Assembly: GCA_900319485.1 (NCBI GenBank)
Contig: ONOQ01000014.1
Coordinates: 1 to 40,572, forward strand
Reading direction: 5' to 3'
DNA: 40,572 nt
Origin: an uncultured Bacteroidales bacterium
GTDB taxonomy: Bacteria > Bacteroidota > Bacteroidia > Bacteroidales > UBA932
In this document: positions 25,711 to 33,985 of the stretch, one piece after another
Position numbering within the stretch: the first letter of the stretch is position 1
Layout of the letters: each line of letters starts with the position of its first letter
The notes under the pieces: model-generated
The model's input: only the letters and a program-made list of their open reading frames with translations
What the model was told of the DNA's origin: nothing
Databases searched by the model: none
Position numbers and translations under genes: made by a program

Positions 25711-28371
25711 TTATACACGCGCTACTTTCATACTGCCGGTGCGCTTGAAATCTTCCGTGCGCACGGTCATCTTGATGATCCTGTGGGTGGTGGGAAGGGT
25801 TGCGTTCACCTTGTCCACAAGGGCCTGCATATAGGCGTGGATTTCCTCCGGAGTCTTGCCGTCGAATGCGGGCATAAACGGAAGGATCTCGATTGCAATT
25901 ACCTTTGCGCCGTTTAGGTCGTCTTCCTTGACCATTGCGTCACGCACGCAAGGATCTGCGTAGAAGGGCTCCTCAAGGCTCTCAGGGCTCACATTCTCAC
26001 CGTTGGGGAGGATGATGAGGTTCTTGATACGGCCGGTGATGTAGAGGAAGCCTTCGTCGTCAAAGCGGCATAGGTCGCCGGTGCGGAACCAGCCGTCCTC
26101 GGTAAAGGCCTCGGCGGTACGTACGGGATCCTTGTAGTAGCCGGAGAACACGTTGTCACCCTTTACAAGGAGTTCACCGTCAACAAGTTTAGTTTCCTGA
26201 CCGGGATAGATGCGGCCGATGGAAGTGGGCTTGCGGATAGCATCGGCATTGGCCGATGTAAGGTTTGCGGTTTCTGTAAGGCCATAGCCGAAGCAGAACT
26301 CTACGCCAAGCTTTGTGAAGATATCCACAAGGCGCGGAGGCACGTTTGCTGCGCCGGAGATGATCATGCGAAGTTCTCCGCCAAGGAACTGAGGGCCGTA
26401 CATCTTGACAAGTCCGGAAAGGATGTCGCAGATACCGGGAACAATCACCAGGAGGGTGGGCTTGATCACGGGCAGCTTGCCGATGGTTGCCTTCATATCC
26501 TCTGCGGTGAAGAGGAGGTTACCGGTATAGAAGCAGCCTGCCATGCCTGCAATGGCGCCGAATACATGGCTGAGCGGCAGGAGGGCGATATAGCGGTGCA
26601 CGCCAATCACATGACCGGGCTTGAAGATGGCGTTGTAGTTACCTCTCATAAGGGCCCTGTGGCTGAGGACTGCGCCCTTGGGAGAGCCAGTGGTGCCACC
26701 GGTGAAGAAGATGGCGGCGGGGCTTTCGGGATCTATGTCAAGGACGGCGGGGGCCTCAACGTCTGCGATTGAAGCGGCGGGAAGCACCTTGGTGCCCTGG
26801 ATGCCCTCGGTAAGAGGCATAAACTCATCACGCACGAAGATGGCGGCAATGTCAAACTTCATGCAGCAGCCAACCGCTGCGGGAGCAGGAAGCTGGGCGG
26901 GGAAGTTCATTACAACGTGTCCGGCCGATGTTATGGCAAGGTAAAGTTCTACTGCGTTCTGGCTGTTACGGTCCCAGACGGCGATATGGGAACCCTTGGG
27001 AAGACCAAGGCTGTTGATGAAGGCCCTACGGCGCGCGACACGCTTGCCAAGTTCTGCATAAGTGATGGTGTTTGTCTGATCGCTGAGAGCAGGCTTATCT
27101 GCATACTGCTTGGGAAACCAGTCCACAAACTGTCCCATTGTGGGGAAGTAAGGTAATGCTTCGAACTCCTCCTTGGGGAGCATGTTGTGGAAGTACTCTG
27201 TGTTTGTCATTATTTGTTTGGTTTTGGGTTTTGTATCTTCTGCGATGTCTTTTACGTATGAACGCCTTCTCTGGTACATACGGGTGTCAAAGTTGTCCCA
27301 GAGTGACTGCACCTTATGGTTTTCCTCCAACTGGGGATTCATAAGCATATGCTTGATGCCCAGGCGGATATAGTTTTCCATAAGGTATTTGAACATAAGG
27401 AGAGCCGCGCCCTTGGCCTGATATTCGGGAAGGATGCCGATAAGGAGGGCTTCCGTGGTATCATTGCGCTTGGGGGACAGGGCGGGAAGGAGGTGGATCC
27501 ATCCGAAGGGAAGGATCTTGCCCTTTGCCTTCCTCACTGCGGCCGATATATGCGGCATTGTGACGGTGAAGCCAACAAGTTCATCTTTCTCGTTGACCAC
27601 AAATGCCACAAGGTCCTTGTTGAGCACGGGAACGTACTGGTTCACGTAGCCGTCTATCTGCTCCTGGGTGAGTTTTGTGTACTCGTAAAGGCCGGCGAAG
27701 GCCTCGTTGAGCACGTGGAACATCTCACGGCCGCGCTTTGCCATCTTACGGAGAGTGCTGGCGGTGTAGATGCGGATGCCGAAACGCTCAGAGATCTTAT
27801 CGGCAAAAGCGAACATGGGAGGAAGTTCCGAAGGGATGTCCATCACCCTCTGGGTCCAGTCCACATCTTTGGTAAAGCCCAGGCGCTCAAGATATTCCGG
27901 ATAATAGGGATAGTTGTAGATGACGGTGAAGGGGCTCTCGTTCTCGAAGCCTTCCACAAGAAGGCCTTCCCTGTCCATATCTGTAAAGCCCAGGGGGCCT
28001 TTGATCTTGGTGGCGCCCCTTACCTTACCCCATTCTACAACGGCGTCAATGAGGGCCTTGCAAACATCGAAGTCCTCTATGAAATCAATCCATCCGAAGC
28101 GGACGGAGTTCTCATTCCACTTTTTATTGGCGTTATGATTGATGATGGCGGCTACGCGGCCGGCGATTTTACCATCCTTGTAAGCCAGGTAAAGTTCACG
28201 GTCACAGAACTCCAGGGAGGGGTTTTCGGTGCCAAGAGACTTGTATTCGTCGTCTTCAAATGCAGGGACCCATTTGTCCGATCCCTTGTACAGCTTAATG
28301 GGAAAATCTATGAATTCCTTAAGCATTTTCTTCCCGGTTACGGGAAGTACGGTTATAGCGGTTTTAGTCAT
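25711..28371 (-). CDS. Fusion: YghO/bCerS-like acyltransferase + AMP-forming acyl-ACP/CoA ligase
   Basis: An 886-aa two-part protein. Residues 1-about 375 resemble the GNAT-related YghO family, which I recall as including bacterial ceramide synthase (PIKLYKGSDKWVPAF, GRVAAIINHNANK, IKGPLGFTDMDREGLLVEGF, YNYPYYPEYLERLGF). Residues about 400-886 are an ANL adenylating enzyme: FFTGGTTGSPKG (555-566), GYGLTET (695-701), WFRTGDL (761-767) and a C-terminal catalytic lysine K882 in TGSMKVAR. An A-rich linker (about 377-387) ends at Met388, which could be an internal start. An ACP gene follows after 3 nt. I infer a route from free fatty acid to acyl-ACP to N-acylated product, plausibly ceramide; no serine palmitoyltransferase is in the window. 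The start at 28371 is set by a -7 box 6 nt upstream. Confidence 0.85.
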   Translation of the reverse strand: MTKTAITVLPVTGKKMLKEFIDFPIKLYKGSDKWVPAFEDDEYKSLGTENPSLEFCDRELYLAYKDGKIAGRVAAIINHNANKKWNENSVRFGWIDFIEDFDVCKALIDAVVEWGKVRGATKIKGPLGFTDMDREGLLVEGFENESPFTVIYNYPYYPEYLERLGFTKDVDWTQRVMDIPSELPPMFAFADKISERFGIRIYTASTLRKMAKRGREMFHVLNEAFAGLYEYTKLTQEQIDGYVNQYVPVLNKDLVAFVVNEKDELVGFTVTMPHISAAVRKAKGKILPFGWIHLLPALSPKRNDTTEALLIGILPEYQAKGAALLMFKYLMENYIRLGIKHMLMNPQLEENHKVQSLWDNFDTRMYQRRRSYVKDIAEDTKPKTKQIMTNTEYFHNMLPKEEFEALPYFPTMGQFVDWFPKQYADKPALSDQTNTITYAELGKRVARRRAFINSLGLPKGSHIAVWDRNSQNAVELYLAITSAGHVVMNFPAQLPAPAAVGCCMKFDIAAIFVRDEFMPLTEGIQGTKVLPAASIADVEAPAVLDIDPESPAAIFFTGGTTGSPKGAVLSHRALMRGNYNAIFKPGHVIGVHRYIALLPLSHVFGAIAGMAGCFYTGNLLFTAEDMKATIGKLPVIKPTLLVIVPGICDILSGLVKMYGPQFLGGELRMIISGAANVPPRLVDIFTKLGVEFCFGYGLTETANLTSANADAIRKPTSIGRIYPGQETKLVDGELLVKGDNVFSGYYKDPVRTAEAFTEDGWFRTGDLCRFDDEGFLYITGRIKNLIILPNGENVSPESLEEPFYADPCVRDAMVKEDDLNGAKVIAIEILPFMPAFDGKTPEEIHAYMQALVDKVNATLPTTHRIIKMTVRTEDFKRTGSMKVARV

Positions 28372-28377
28372 ATCGTA

Positions 28378-28385
28378 CAAAGATA
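28378..28385 (-). promoter_or_regulatory. -7 promoter element of the acyltransferase-ligase gene
   Basis: TATCTTTG on the minus strand lies 6 nt (TACGAT) before the ATG at 28371, predicting a leaderless mRNA. It sits 5 nt beyond the menG stop codon, separating this operon from the upstream one. Confidence 0.65.
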
Positions 28386-28389
28386 GCAA

Positions 28390-29088
28390 TTATTTCTCAC
28401 CTACGAAAAGCCTGCACAGTCCAAAAGTGAAATTCCTATGCCTAACGGAGTGAAAACCAGCCCTTTCCATCATGGCGCAGAAGGTCTCAGGCCGAGGGAA
28501 GGCATATACGGATTCAGGAAGATAACGGTACGCGGCGCGGTTTCCGGAGATGAGCCCGCCGATAAGGGGCAGGATGTGCCGGAAATATATATCGTAGAGT
28601 GATTTGACAAAGCGGTTGTCCGGGATTCCCAGTTCCAGGATCACGGCGCGGCCGCCGGGCTTCAGGACGCGGAGGAATTCTGCAAGGCCCTGCTTCCTGT
28701 CTTCGAAGTTCCTTATGCCGAAAGCGCAGGTGACGCGGTGGAAAGTATCGGCCTCAAAAGGCATACGGAGGGCATCGGCCTGCAGGAGTTTTATTCGGTC
28801 GTGGACGCCTTCGCGGGCGGCTTTCCGCATCAGGGGCTCCATCATTCCGGCCGATATGTCTATGCCGGTGACCCTTCCGCCGGGCTCCATAGCCTTTGCT
28901 ATTGCGATAGTGCTGTCACCGGTGCCGCAGGCTACGTCCAGGATCTGCTGCTGCGTGCCGTCCACAATCTCCTTCAGGGCCTTTTTCCGCCAGATATTGT
29001 CAATACCCAGGGACATAAGGTGGTTGAGGCGGTCGTAGGAAGGCGCGATGTCGTCGAACATCTTCTCTATTTTCTCTTTCTTTGGCAT
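28390..29088 (-). CDS. menG: Demethylmenaquinone methyltransferase (MenG/UbiE)
   Basis: A 232-aa SAM-dependent enzyme that performs the last methylation in menaquinone synthesis. FDDIAPSYDRLNHLMSLGID is the typical UbiE/MenG start, ILDVACGTGDSTIAI is SAM motif I, GIDISAGMM follows, and CAFGIRNFEDRKQGLAEFLRVLKPGG-type segments match the family. It is the last gene of the minus-strand series. It starts 2 nt after the yidD stop. In anaerobic Bacteroidales menaquinone serves fumarate respiration. The name menG is preferred over ubiE because the phylum makes menaquinone. Confidence 0.94.
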   Translation of the reverse strand: MPKKEKIEKMFDDIAPSYDRLNHLMSLGIDNIWRKKALKEIVDGTQQQILDVACGTGDSTIAIAKAMEPGGRVTGIDISAGMMEPLMRKAAREGVHDRIKLLQADALRMPFEADTFHRVTCAFGIRNFEDRKQGLAEFLRVLKPGGRAVILELGIPDNRFVKSLYDIYFRHILPLIGGLISGNRAAYRYLPESVYAFPRPETFCAMMERAGFHSVRHRNFTFGLCRLFVGEK

Positions 29089-29090
29089 AA

Positions 29091-29327
29091 CTAAGGCACT
29101 GGATCATAACCGCTTCCGCCCCAGGGATGGCACCTCAGGAGGCGCCTCACCGTAAGGTACAGCCCTTTGAACGGGCCGTGCTTCCGGAACGCCTCCAGGG
29201 CGTACTGGGAGCAGGTGGGGGTGAATCGGCAGGTAGGGGGCGTAAAAGGGCTTATGCACACCTGGTAGAACTTTATAAGCACCACCGCCGGAAAAATAAG
29301 TATCTTTTTAACCGTATCCTTTAACAT
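29091..29327 (-). CDS. yidD: Membrane protein insertion efficiency factor YidD
   Basis: A 78-aa protein with the YidD signature: [34 protein letters not shown] and [18 protein letters not shown] hydrophobic, amphipathic N-terminus binds the inner membrane near YidC. It overlaps the end of rnpA by 7 nt, the common rnpA-yidD arrangement, implying coupled translation. Confidence 0.95.
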   Translation of the reverse strand: MLKDTVKKILIFPAVVLIKFYQVCISPFTPPTCRFTPTCSQYALEAFRKHGPFKGLYLTVRRLLRCHPWGGSGYDPVP

Positions 29328-29812
29328 ATCTTCTGGAGGACGGCAGTCATATCGGCATAAATCACCTCATAAGGCAGGACCTCCGGAGCGGTGTAGATGA
29401 AAAGGATATCCACGGGGGCCGATACAAGATCCTTCTGGCGCCGATACGCCTCCCTTATGCGCCGCTTCAGCAGATTGCGTTTCACCGCGCGCTTGAACAG
29501 CCGCTTTGGCACTGACACCACAATCCTGGAGGCATCTGCGTGCGTGTGGATGGCGTTGCCGGAGGAAAATTGGTTTTTCGGGCACTGTCCCGAAAAATAA
29601 TTTTCTTCCGGCGCCAGGGGGGCAGATGCCCGGTCGGGGCCGGGCATGACGGATGCCGGGGCGGAGACGGGCATGGCAGATGCCGGGGCCTGGGGCCGAA
29701 GGATGTATTTACAACGGAGGCAGCCGGAAGAAAGGCCCTTTCCGCGTTCAAAGAGAGCGGAGACAGCCGTCTGGCCGCTCAGGCGCTCGCTTTTAGGAAG
29801 GGTCTGAGGCAT
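29321..29812 (-). CDS. rnpA: Ribonuclease P protein component with repeat-derived insertion
   Basis: A 163-aa protein cofactor of RNase P, which trims tRNA 5' ends. It begins LPKSERLSG, normal for the family, and has the RNA-binding core [29 protein letters not shown] (written here in parts: VSVPKR, then [18 protein letters not shown]) at about 96-125. Between them, about residues 41-92 form an insertion made of low-complexity sequence (APASAMP/APASVMP) and [17 protein letters not shown]. The underlying DNA is palindromic repeats (29559-29611, 29624-29690). Usual length is nearer 110-140 aa. The essential core is intact, so the gene is probably functional. It starts 1 nt into the hemD stop (TAATG). 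Confidence 0.9.
   Translation of the reverse strand: MPQTLPKSERLSGQTAVSALFERGKGLSSGCLRCKYILRPQAPASAMPVSAPASVMPGPDRASAPLAPEENYFSGQCPKNQFSSGNAIHTHADASRIVVSVPKRLFKRAVKRNLLKRRIREAYRRQKDLVSAPVDILFIYTAPEVLPYEVIYADMTAVLQKIC
29559..29611. repeat. 53-bp hairpin element inside rnpA
   Basis: An imperfect inverted repeat: the left arm (29559-29582, starting CCGGAGGAAAATT) and the right arm (29589-29611, ending AATTTTCTTCCGG) match at about 21 of 24 positions around loop CACTGT. It is translated in frame on the minus strand as about 18 residues. It is a different sequence family from the CGTC palindromes beside it. Confidence 0.75.
29624..29690 (-). repeat. 28-bp palindromic repeat (copy 3, in rnpA) plus degenerate copies
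   Basis: 29651-29624 on the minus strand: CGTC, arm ATGCCCGG, 6-nt loop ccccga, arm CCGGGCAT, CT. It fits the family exactly, with arms different from copies 1 and 2. It is read as V-M-P-G-P-D-R-A-S. To its right, 29652-29690 holds one or two decayed relatives (ATGCC...GGGCAT, GATGCCGGGG) that encode the similar peptide P-A-S-A-M-P-V-S. Confidence 0.8.
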
Positions 29813-30552
29813 TACAGGCTTTCCAGGTATAACTCTATGGCGCGTGCCACGGAAGGGGCTTCCGGGGTGGGAGCCTTGACATCAATCCTCAGGCCGGCGT
29901 CCTCCATAGCCTTCACGATGGACTTGCCGAAAGACACCATTTTAATGTCTCCCTGCTGGAAATCCGGGAAGTTCTCCTGGAGGGATTTTACATCGGCCAC
30001 GTTATAGAACACTATCATATCGAAGGACTTGATGTCCACGGCCGACAGGTCCTGGCTGACGGATTTCACAAAAACGCCCGTGGTGTAATCCAGTCCCTTC
30101 TTTTCAAGGAGGGAGGTGAGGGCGTCCTGGGAAGAGTTGTCGCTTGTTGTCACAAGGAATTTCTCTCCTTTGTGCTTGGGGCCGATAAGGTCCACCACGC
30201 TTTCCGGAGTGCCGTTGCCGAAGAAAATCTTGCGCTTGCGGTATACGATGTGCTTCTGCAGGTACATTGCCACGGCTTCGGTGGTGCAGAAGTACTTCAT
30301 AGTCTCAGGGATCTTGTTGCGGAGTTCCTCTGCCAGGGAGAAGAAAGCGTCTATTGCGTGCCTGGAAGAGAAGATGATTGCCGTATAATCCAGAATGTTG
30401 ATGCGCTGGGCACGGAATTCACGTGAAGTGAGGGGCTCTATTTGGAAAAAGGGGCAAAAAGTAAACTCTACTCCGAATTTTTGGGAGACGGCCTGATACT
30501 GCGTGAGAACGCGCGGGGCGTTCTGGGAAACCAAAATCTTACTGATGCTCAT
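29812..30552 (-). CDS. hemD: Uroporphyrinogen-III synthase-like protein
   Basis: A 246-aa HemD-type protein that closes hydroxymethylbilane to uroporphyrinogen III in tetrapyrrole synthesis. It has two alpha/beta lobes: the N-terminal ILVSQNAPRVLTQYQAV, then IIFSSRHAIDAFF (about 72-84) in the region normally SxxAV, and the C-terminal DMIVFYNVADVKSL and KMVSFGKSIVKAMEDAG. Sequence conservation in this family is low, so the call rests on these segments plus the DUF4271 neighbour, a pairing common in the phylum. It overlaps rnpA by 1 nt and follows the DUF4271 gene after 15 nt. Confidence 0.85.
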   Translation of the reverse strand: MSISKILVSQNAPRVLTQYQAVSQKFGVEFTFCPFFQIEPLTSREFRAQRINILDYTAIIFSSRHAIDAFFSLAEELRNKIPETMKYFCTTEAVAMYLQKHIVYRKRKIFFGNGTPESVVDLIGPKHKGEKFLVTTSDNSSQDALTSLLEKKGLDYTTGVFVKSVSQDLSAVDIKSFDMIVFYNVADVKSLQENFPDFQQGDIKMVSFGKSIVKAMEDAGLRIDVKAPTPEAPSVARAIELYLESL

Positions 30553-30567
30553 TCTGTCTTTCTAGCG

Positions 30568-31194
30568 CTACAAAACCACTGCCGAAACTACCAGCGCAGC
30601 AGTGGGAATAAATTCAAGCGCGCAAAGGTACAAAAAAGTTCTCAAACCATTGCAAGTTAATGACAAAATTTGCGCCTTGCGGATAATAAAAACGAAATAC
30701 ACCACAACCAGAAGGACATACATTACGCTCCTGATTATCACGTCATTGGCATCCACCACCGTAAGAAGGCCCAGTGCCGGAAGAGCGATGAGCATAAGGA
30801 GGATGAAGAACGTGTATATGGCCCTGTGAGCCAGGCGGAAATATTCATAATGGCGTCGGGGCTTGAGGAAAAGATATATGATGAGCCTCACAAGAAGATA
30901 TGCCGCCAGTACGCCCACGCAGGCCAGAAGGTACCAGCCTTCACCCATATCGCCGATCTGCTGCATAAAGAGGGGGTCGTAGAGCCTGTACCGGGACATT
31001 ATGAGTACCGCGGGGATGAGAAGGACGTACGCGAACATATTCCTGTCCCTTGTGACCCTGACGCTGAACTCCAGGGCCTCCGAGCCTCGGGCGCGGAAAA
31101 CGGCATCGGCCAGATACGGGGCAAAGTGGAAAAAAGTGGGCAGAAGCGCAAGCGCCAATGCCACAAAAACCACCATTATGATATTAACTATCAT
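30568..31194 (-). CDS. DUF4271 integral membrane protein
   Basis: A 208-aa protein with about six hydrophobic segments (first at about residues 3-22, then near 50-65, 85-110, 125-145, 155-170 and 185-205) and a basic loop RLIIYLFLKPRRHYEYFR. It matches the DUF4271 pattern found next to hemD in Bacteroidota. The molecular function is not known. It lies 15 nt before hemD and 3 nt after the SUI1 gene, inside the same minus-strand series. Confidence 0.8.
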   Translation of the reverse strand: MIVNIIMVVFVALALALLPTFFHFAPYLADAVFRARGSEALEFSVRVTRDRNMFAYVLLIPAVLIMSRYRLYDPLFMQQIGDMGEGWYLLACVGVLAAYLLVRLIIYLFLKPRRHYEYFRLAHRAIYTFFILLMLIALPALGLLTVVDANDVIIRSVMYVLLVVVYFVFIIRKAQILSLTCNGLRTFLYLCALEFIPTAALVVSAVVL

Positions 31195-31197
31195 CTC

Positions 31198-31542
31198 CTA
31201 GTTGCCTCTCTTCGCGTTGTATCCAAGGCCTTTGAGGATTTCCACAACCTTGTCACGGAAATCCCCCTGGATGGTTATCTCCCCGTCCTTAGCGGAGCCG
31301 CCCACCCCAAGCCTTGTCTTGAGGGTGCGGCCAAGTTCCTTGAGGTCATCGGCCTTTCCTACAAAGCCGGTGATGAGCGTGACCTGCTTTCCGCCGCGGT
31401 TCCGCCTGTCTATCCCCACTATGAGGCGCTGCTTCCCCGGGGGAAGGGTTTCCTCCTCCGGGGTTGCCGCAGTCTCATACTTGAAGTCAGGGTTGGTGGA
31501 ATACACCACGCCAAGACGCTCTTTCCAGTCTCCGCCTGCCAT
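31198..31542 (-). CDS. SUI1/YciH-type translation factor
   Basis: A 114-aa protein. The C-terminal 75 residues form the SUI1/eIF1 fold (RLIVGIDRRNRGGKQVTLITGF, LKTRLGVGGSAKDGEITIQGDF, ILKGLGY). The N-terminal 40 residues are a polar tail with KERLGVVYSTNPDFKYE, standard for bacterial YciH. Bacterial members are thought to influence start-codon fidelity. That is of interest here because several genes in this window appear leaderless. It overlaps the malQ stop by 1 nt. Confidence 0.93.
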   Translation of the reverse strand: MAGGDWKERLGVVYSTNPDFKYETAATPEEETLPPGKQRLIVGIDRRNRGGKQVTLITGFVGKADDLKELGRTLKTRLGVGGSAKDGEITIQGDFRDKVVEILKGLGYNAKRGN

Positions 31543-33965
31543 TACTTTCCGCGTCCTGCCGCGTCAATTAGGTTACGGAGGTGGGCATTGAGTTTATCGT
31601 TGCCGATAAGGTCTTCCAGGCCCACGTGCATACGGTAACGCCAGTAGTGGCGGGGAATGGCGGGGATGTTGATGCGTTCATCGGCGGGATTGCCCTGATA
31701 ACGAACCTCTCCGTCCGTGGCCAGCCAGTCCTGCAGGGGCAGGATGGCAAGCATTGCGGGGGATTTCATATGCTGGGCAACCACAAGGTCTGCAACCCAG
31801 GGCTCGCAGAAATACGGGGCGTCTCCCTCGCAGCCAAGCATCTGATTGTAGAACTTCCGGGTGGCCTCACGGTCTTCCTCCCACCAGGCGCGAAGCGGCG
31901 AAGTGTCGTGGGTGCCGGTGGCGCAGACGCACCAGTAAGGGTACCAGGCGGGATTTGCAAAGGCGTCCTTGGGATCCTTTGGCATACGCTGGATTTCCAG
32001 GCTCAGGATATTGAGTTCATCCATCACTGAAGGCACGCAGGCGGGGATCATGCCAAGGTCTTCGCCGCAGGCCAGCATACCCGTTGAGCGGAGAAGGGCC
32101 GGCAGTTTACGCATTGCGCTGTCACGCCAGAAGTCGTTGTGGCGGTGCCAGAAGAAGTCGTTGTAAAGTTCGTTGTAGCGGTGCTTGAGCCACTCCGGCA
32201 GCCAGGCGTATGCCTGTGTGTACTGGGCCGATATACGGGGATGCCAGTGGTCCGGCTGGCGGGGATCCTCCACGAACAGGCGGTCCGTGCCCTCACCCGC
32301 AGCAGGGTCAAAGCCCTGCGCGCGGAGGTCGTCTCCGGAATAGGGAAGAGCCGGAGAGAAGTGCCCCATAAGGCCGCTGGTATACTGCGAAGGGATTTCC
32401 CAGATGCGGAAGAAGCCCAGGATATGGTCTATGCGGAAGGCGTCGAAGTACTGGGCCATCTTGCCCATACGGGCCTTCCACCAGGCGTAACCGTCCTTTG
32501 CCATCTCCTCCCAGTTGTAAGTGGGGAAGCCCCAGTTCTGGCCGTCTGCGCTGAATGCATCCGGCGGTGCGCCGGCCTGGCTGTCAAGATGGAAGAGGTG
32601 GGGGTGCTGCCAGGCGTCAGCGCTTACGCGCGATACGCCGATGGGAAGGTCTCCCTTGATGGCCACGCCGTGAAGGTGGGCGTATTTTACCGCGTCACGA
32701 AGTTGGCGGTCCAGAATGAACTGGAGATAGCAGTAGAAGCCAACTTCATCCTTGTGCTCCTCGGTGAAGGAATCGGCCTTCTTTGCGCTGTAGGTGGAAT
32801 ACTTTCCCCACTGGGAGAAGTCCGGGCTGCCGTGGATATCACGCAGCACGCTGAATACGGCATAAGGCAGGAGCCAGTCCTTGTTTTCCTCCACAAAGGC
32901 GGCGTAAGCGGGAGACTCCGTGTCCTTCTGGACGGCATAGTGCTTCCGGAGCATCTCAAGTTTGGCCTCATTTACGGCCTCGTAGTCTATCTGGGGAAGT
33001 TTTTCAAGTTCTTCCTGCTTTGCCTTGTATGCGGCGGTCTTACGGATGCCGGCTTCCGGCAGATGGATGAACTGCGGATGCAGGGCGAACGAACTCACGG
33101 CGTTGTAGGGATAGGAATCCTTCCAGGTGTGAGTCATGGTGGTATCGTTTACGGGAAGAAGTTGGATTACGTTCTGATGGGTCTGGACCGCCCAGTCTAC
33201 AAGGCGCTTGATGTCATTGAATTCACCTACGCCGAAACTATCCTTTGTGCGGAGAGAGAACACGGGAACGGCAACGCCCGCGCCCCTCCAGGGCTCAGTG
33301 GGAAAACTGGGGGTAAGGTCTGCGATAACAAGTTGGGTGTCCTTGGCGGGAACTTCCGCGAAGAAGTGGTTGGGGCCGTCTTCCCAGCGCCTGATGGCCT
33401 TGGTCTTGGTTTCCACTATCACGAACTTGTACTCCATGGGCTCCTTGACGTCCATAGTGAGGAACCACCAGGGGAAGATGCCGTCTTCCATAAGGTGCAC
33501 CTTCTTCCAGTTTCCAAGGCCGTTTCCAGTGCCCACGATGGCCAGGGATTCGTCACTGCGGACCTCCGGTGCGGGAACGTGGAAACTGACATTGCCCCTC
33601 TGGCCTGCCTCAGGCTGGGGATTGCGGAAAGAAGCGCCTGAAGGCCTTCTGAAGATTACGTCGCTGAAGGCCGATGAATAGAAGGCCGAATTGGACGGCT
33701 TGTCCTGCCAGCGGGAACGCACGATGATGTTTTTCCCGGCCGACGGAGACTTGTACGTATGGCCGCGCCACTCCTTCTTCACAACCTTTCCTTCACGGAC
33801 CGTCTCAAAGGAGAAGGTGTCCCCTTCCTTGAGATCCCTGCCGGTGAGCACGATCTGCCACAGGCCTCCGAATGAGTACTGCATGGGAACGCGGCGTTTG
33901 CCAATCCTGAGGTGAATGGTCTCTCCCCAGGAAGTGTGGTATTGCAATTGGATGTTAATGGTCAT
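31542..33965 (-). CDS. malQ: 4-alpha-glucanotransferase (GH77) with two N-terminal starch-binding modules
   Basis: An 807-aa amylomaltase that transfers maltosyl and longer glucan units, used in glycogen and maltodextrin metabolism. Two CBM20-like modules (about residues 1-110 and 120-230; the second has VGTGNGLGNWK and MEYKFVIV) precede the GH77 barrel (about 250-805). The barrel contains FRIDHILGFFRIWEIP (nucleophile aspartate), ACGEDLGMIP (acid/base glutamate) and GTHDTSPLRAWW. The CBM20 pair resembles plant DPE2. There is no signal peptide, so it is cytoplasmic. It is the first gene of the malQ-SUI1-DUF4271-hemD-rnpA-yidD-menG series. Confidence 0.94.
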   Translation of the reverse strand: MTINIQLQYHTSWGETIHLRIGKRRVPMQYSFGGLWQIVLTGRDLKEGDTFSFETVREGKVVKKEWRGHTYKSPSAGKNIIVRSRWQDKPSNSAFYSSAFSDVIFRRPSGASFRNPQPEAGQRGNVSFHVPAPEVRSDESLAIVGTGNGLGNWKKVHLMEDGIFPWWFLTMDVKEPMEYKFVIVETKTKAIRRWEDGPNHFFAEVPAKDTQLVIADLTPSFPTEPWRGAGVAVPVFSLRTKDSFGVGEFNDIKRLVDWAVQTHQNVIQLLPVNDTTMTHTWKDSYPYNAVSSFALHPQFIHLPEAGIRKTAAYKAKQEELEKLPQIDYEAVNEAKLEMLRKHYAVQKDTESPAYAAFVEENKDWLLPYAVFSVLRDIHGSPDFSQWGKYSTYSAKKADSFTEEHKDEVGFYCYLQFILDRQLRDAVKYAHLHGVAIKGDLPIGVSRVSADAWQHPHLFHLDSQAGAPPDAFSADGQNWGFPTYNWEEMAKDGYAWWKARMGKMAQYFDAFRIDHILGFFRIWEIPSQYTSGLMGHFSPALPYSGDDLRAQGFDPAAGEGTDRLFVEDPRQPDHWHPRISAQYTQAYAWLPEWLKHRYNELYNDFFWHRHNDFWRDSAMRKLPALLRSTGMLACGEDLGMIPACVPSVMDELNILSLEIQRMPKDPKDAFANPAWYPYWCVCATGTHDTSPLRAWWEEDREATRKFYNQMLGCEGDAPYFCEPWVADLVVAQHMKSPAMLAILPLQDWLATDGEVRYQGNPADERINIPAIPRHYWRYRMHVGLEDLIGNDKLNAHLRNLIDAAGRGK

Positions 33966-33985
33966 AATGCGTGTTATTAAGCCAT

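Noticed and set aside
32139-33641. A 500-codon open frame antisense to malQ
   Set aside because: It is opposite conserved GH77 motifs and lacks any protein-like features of its own.
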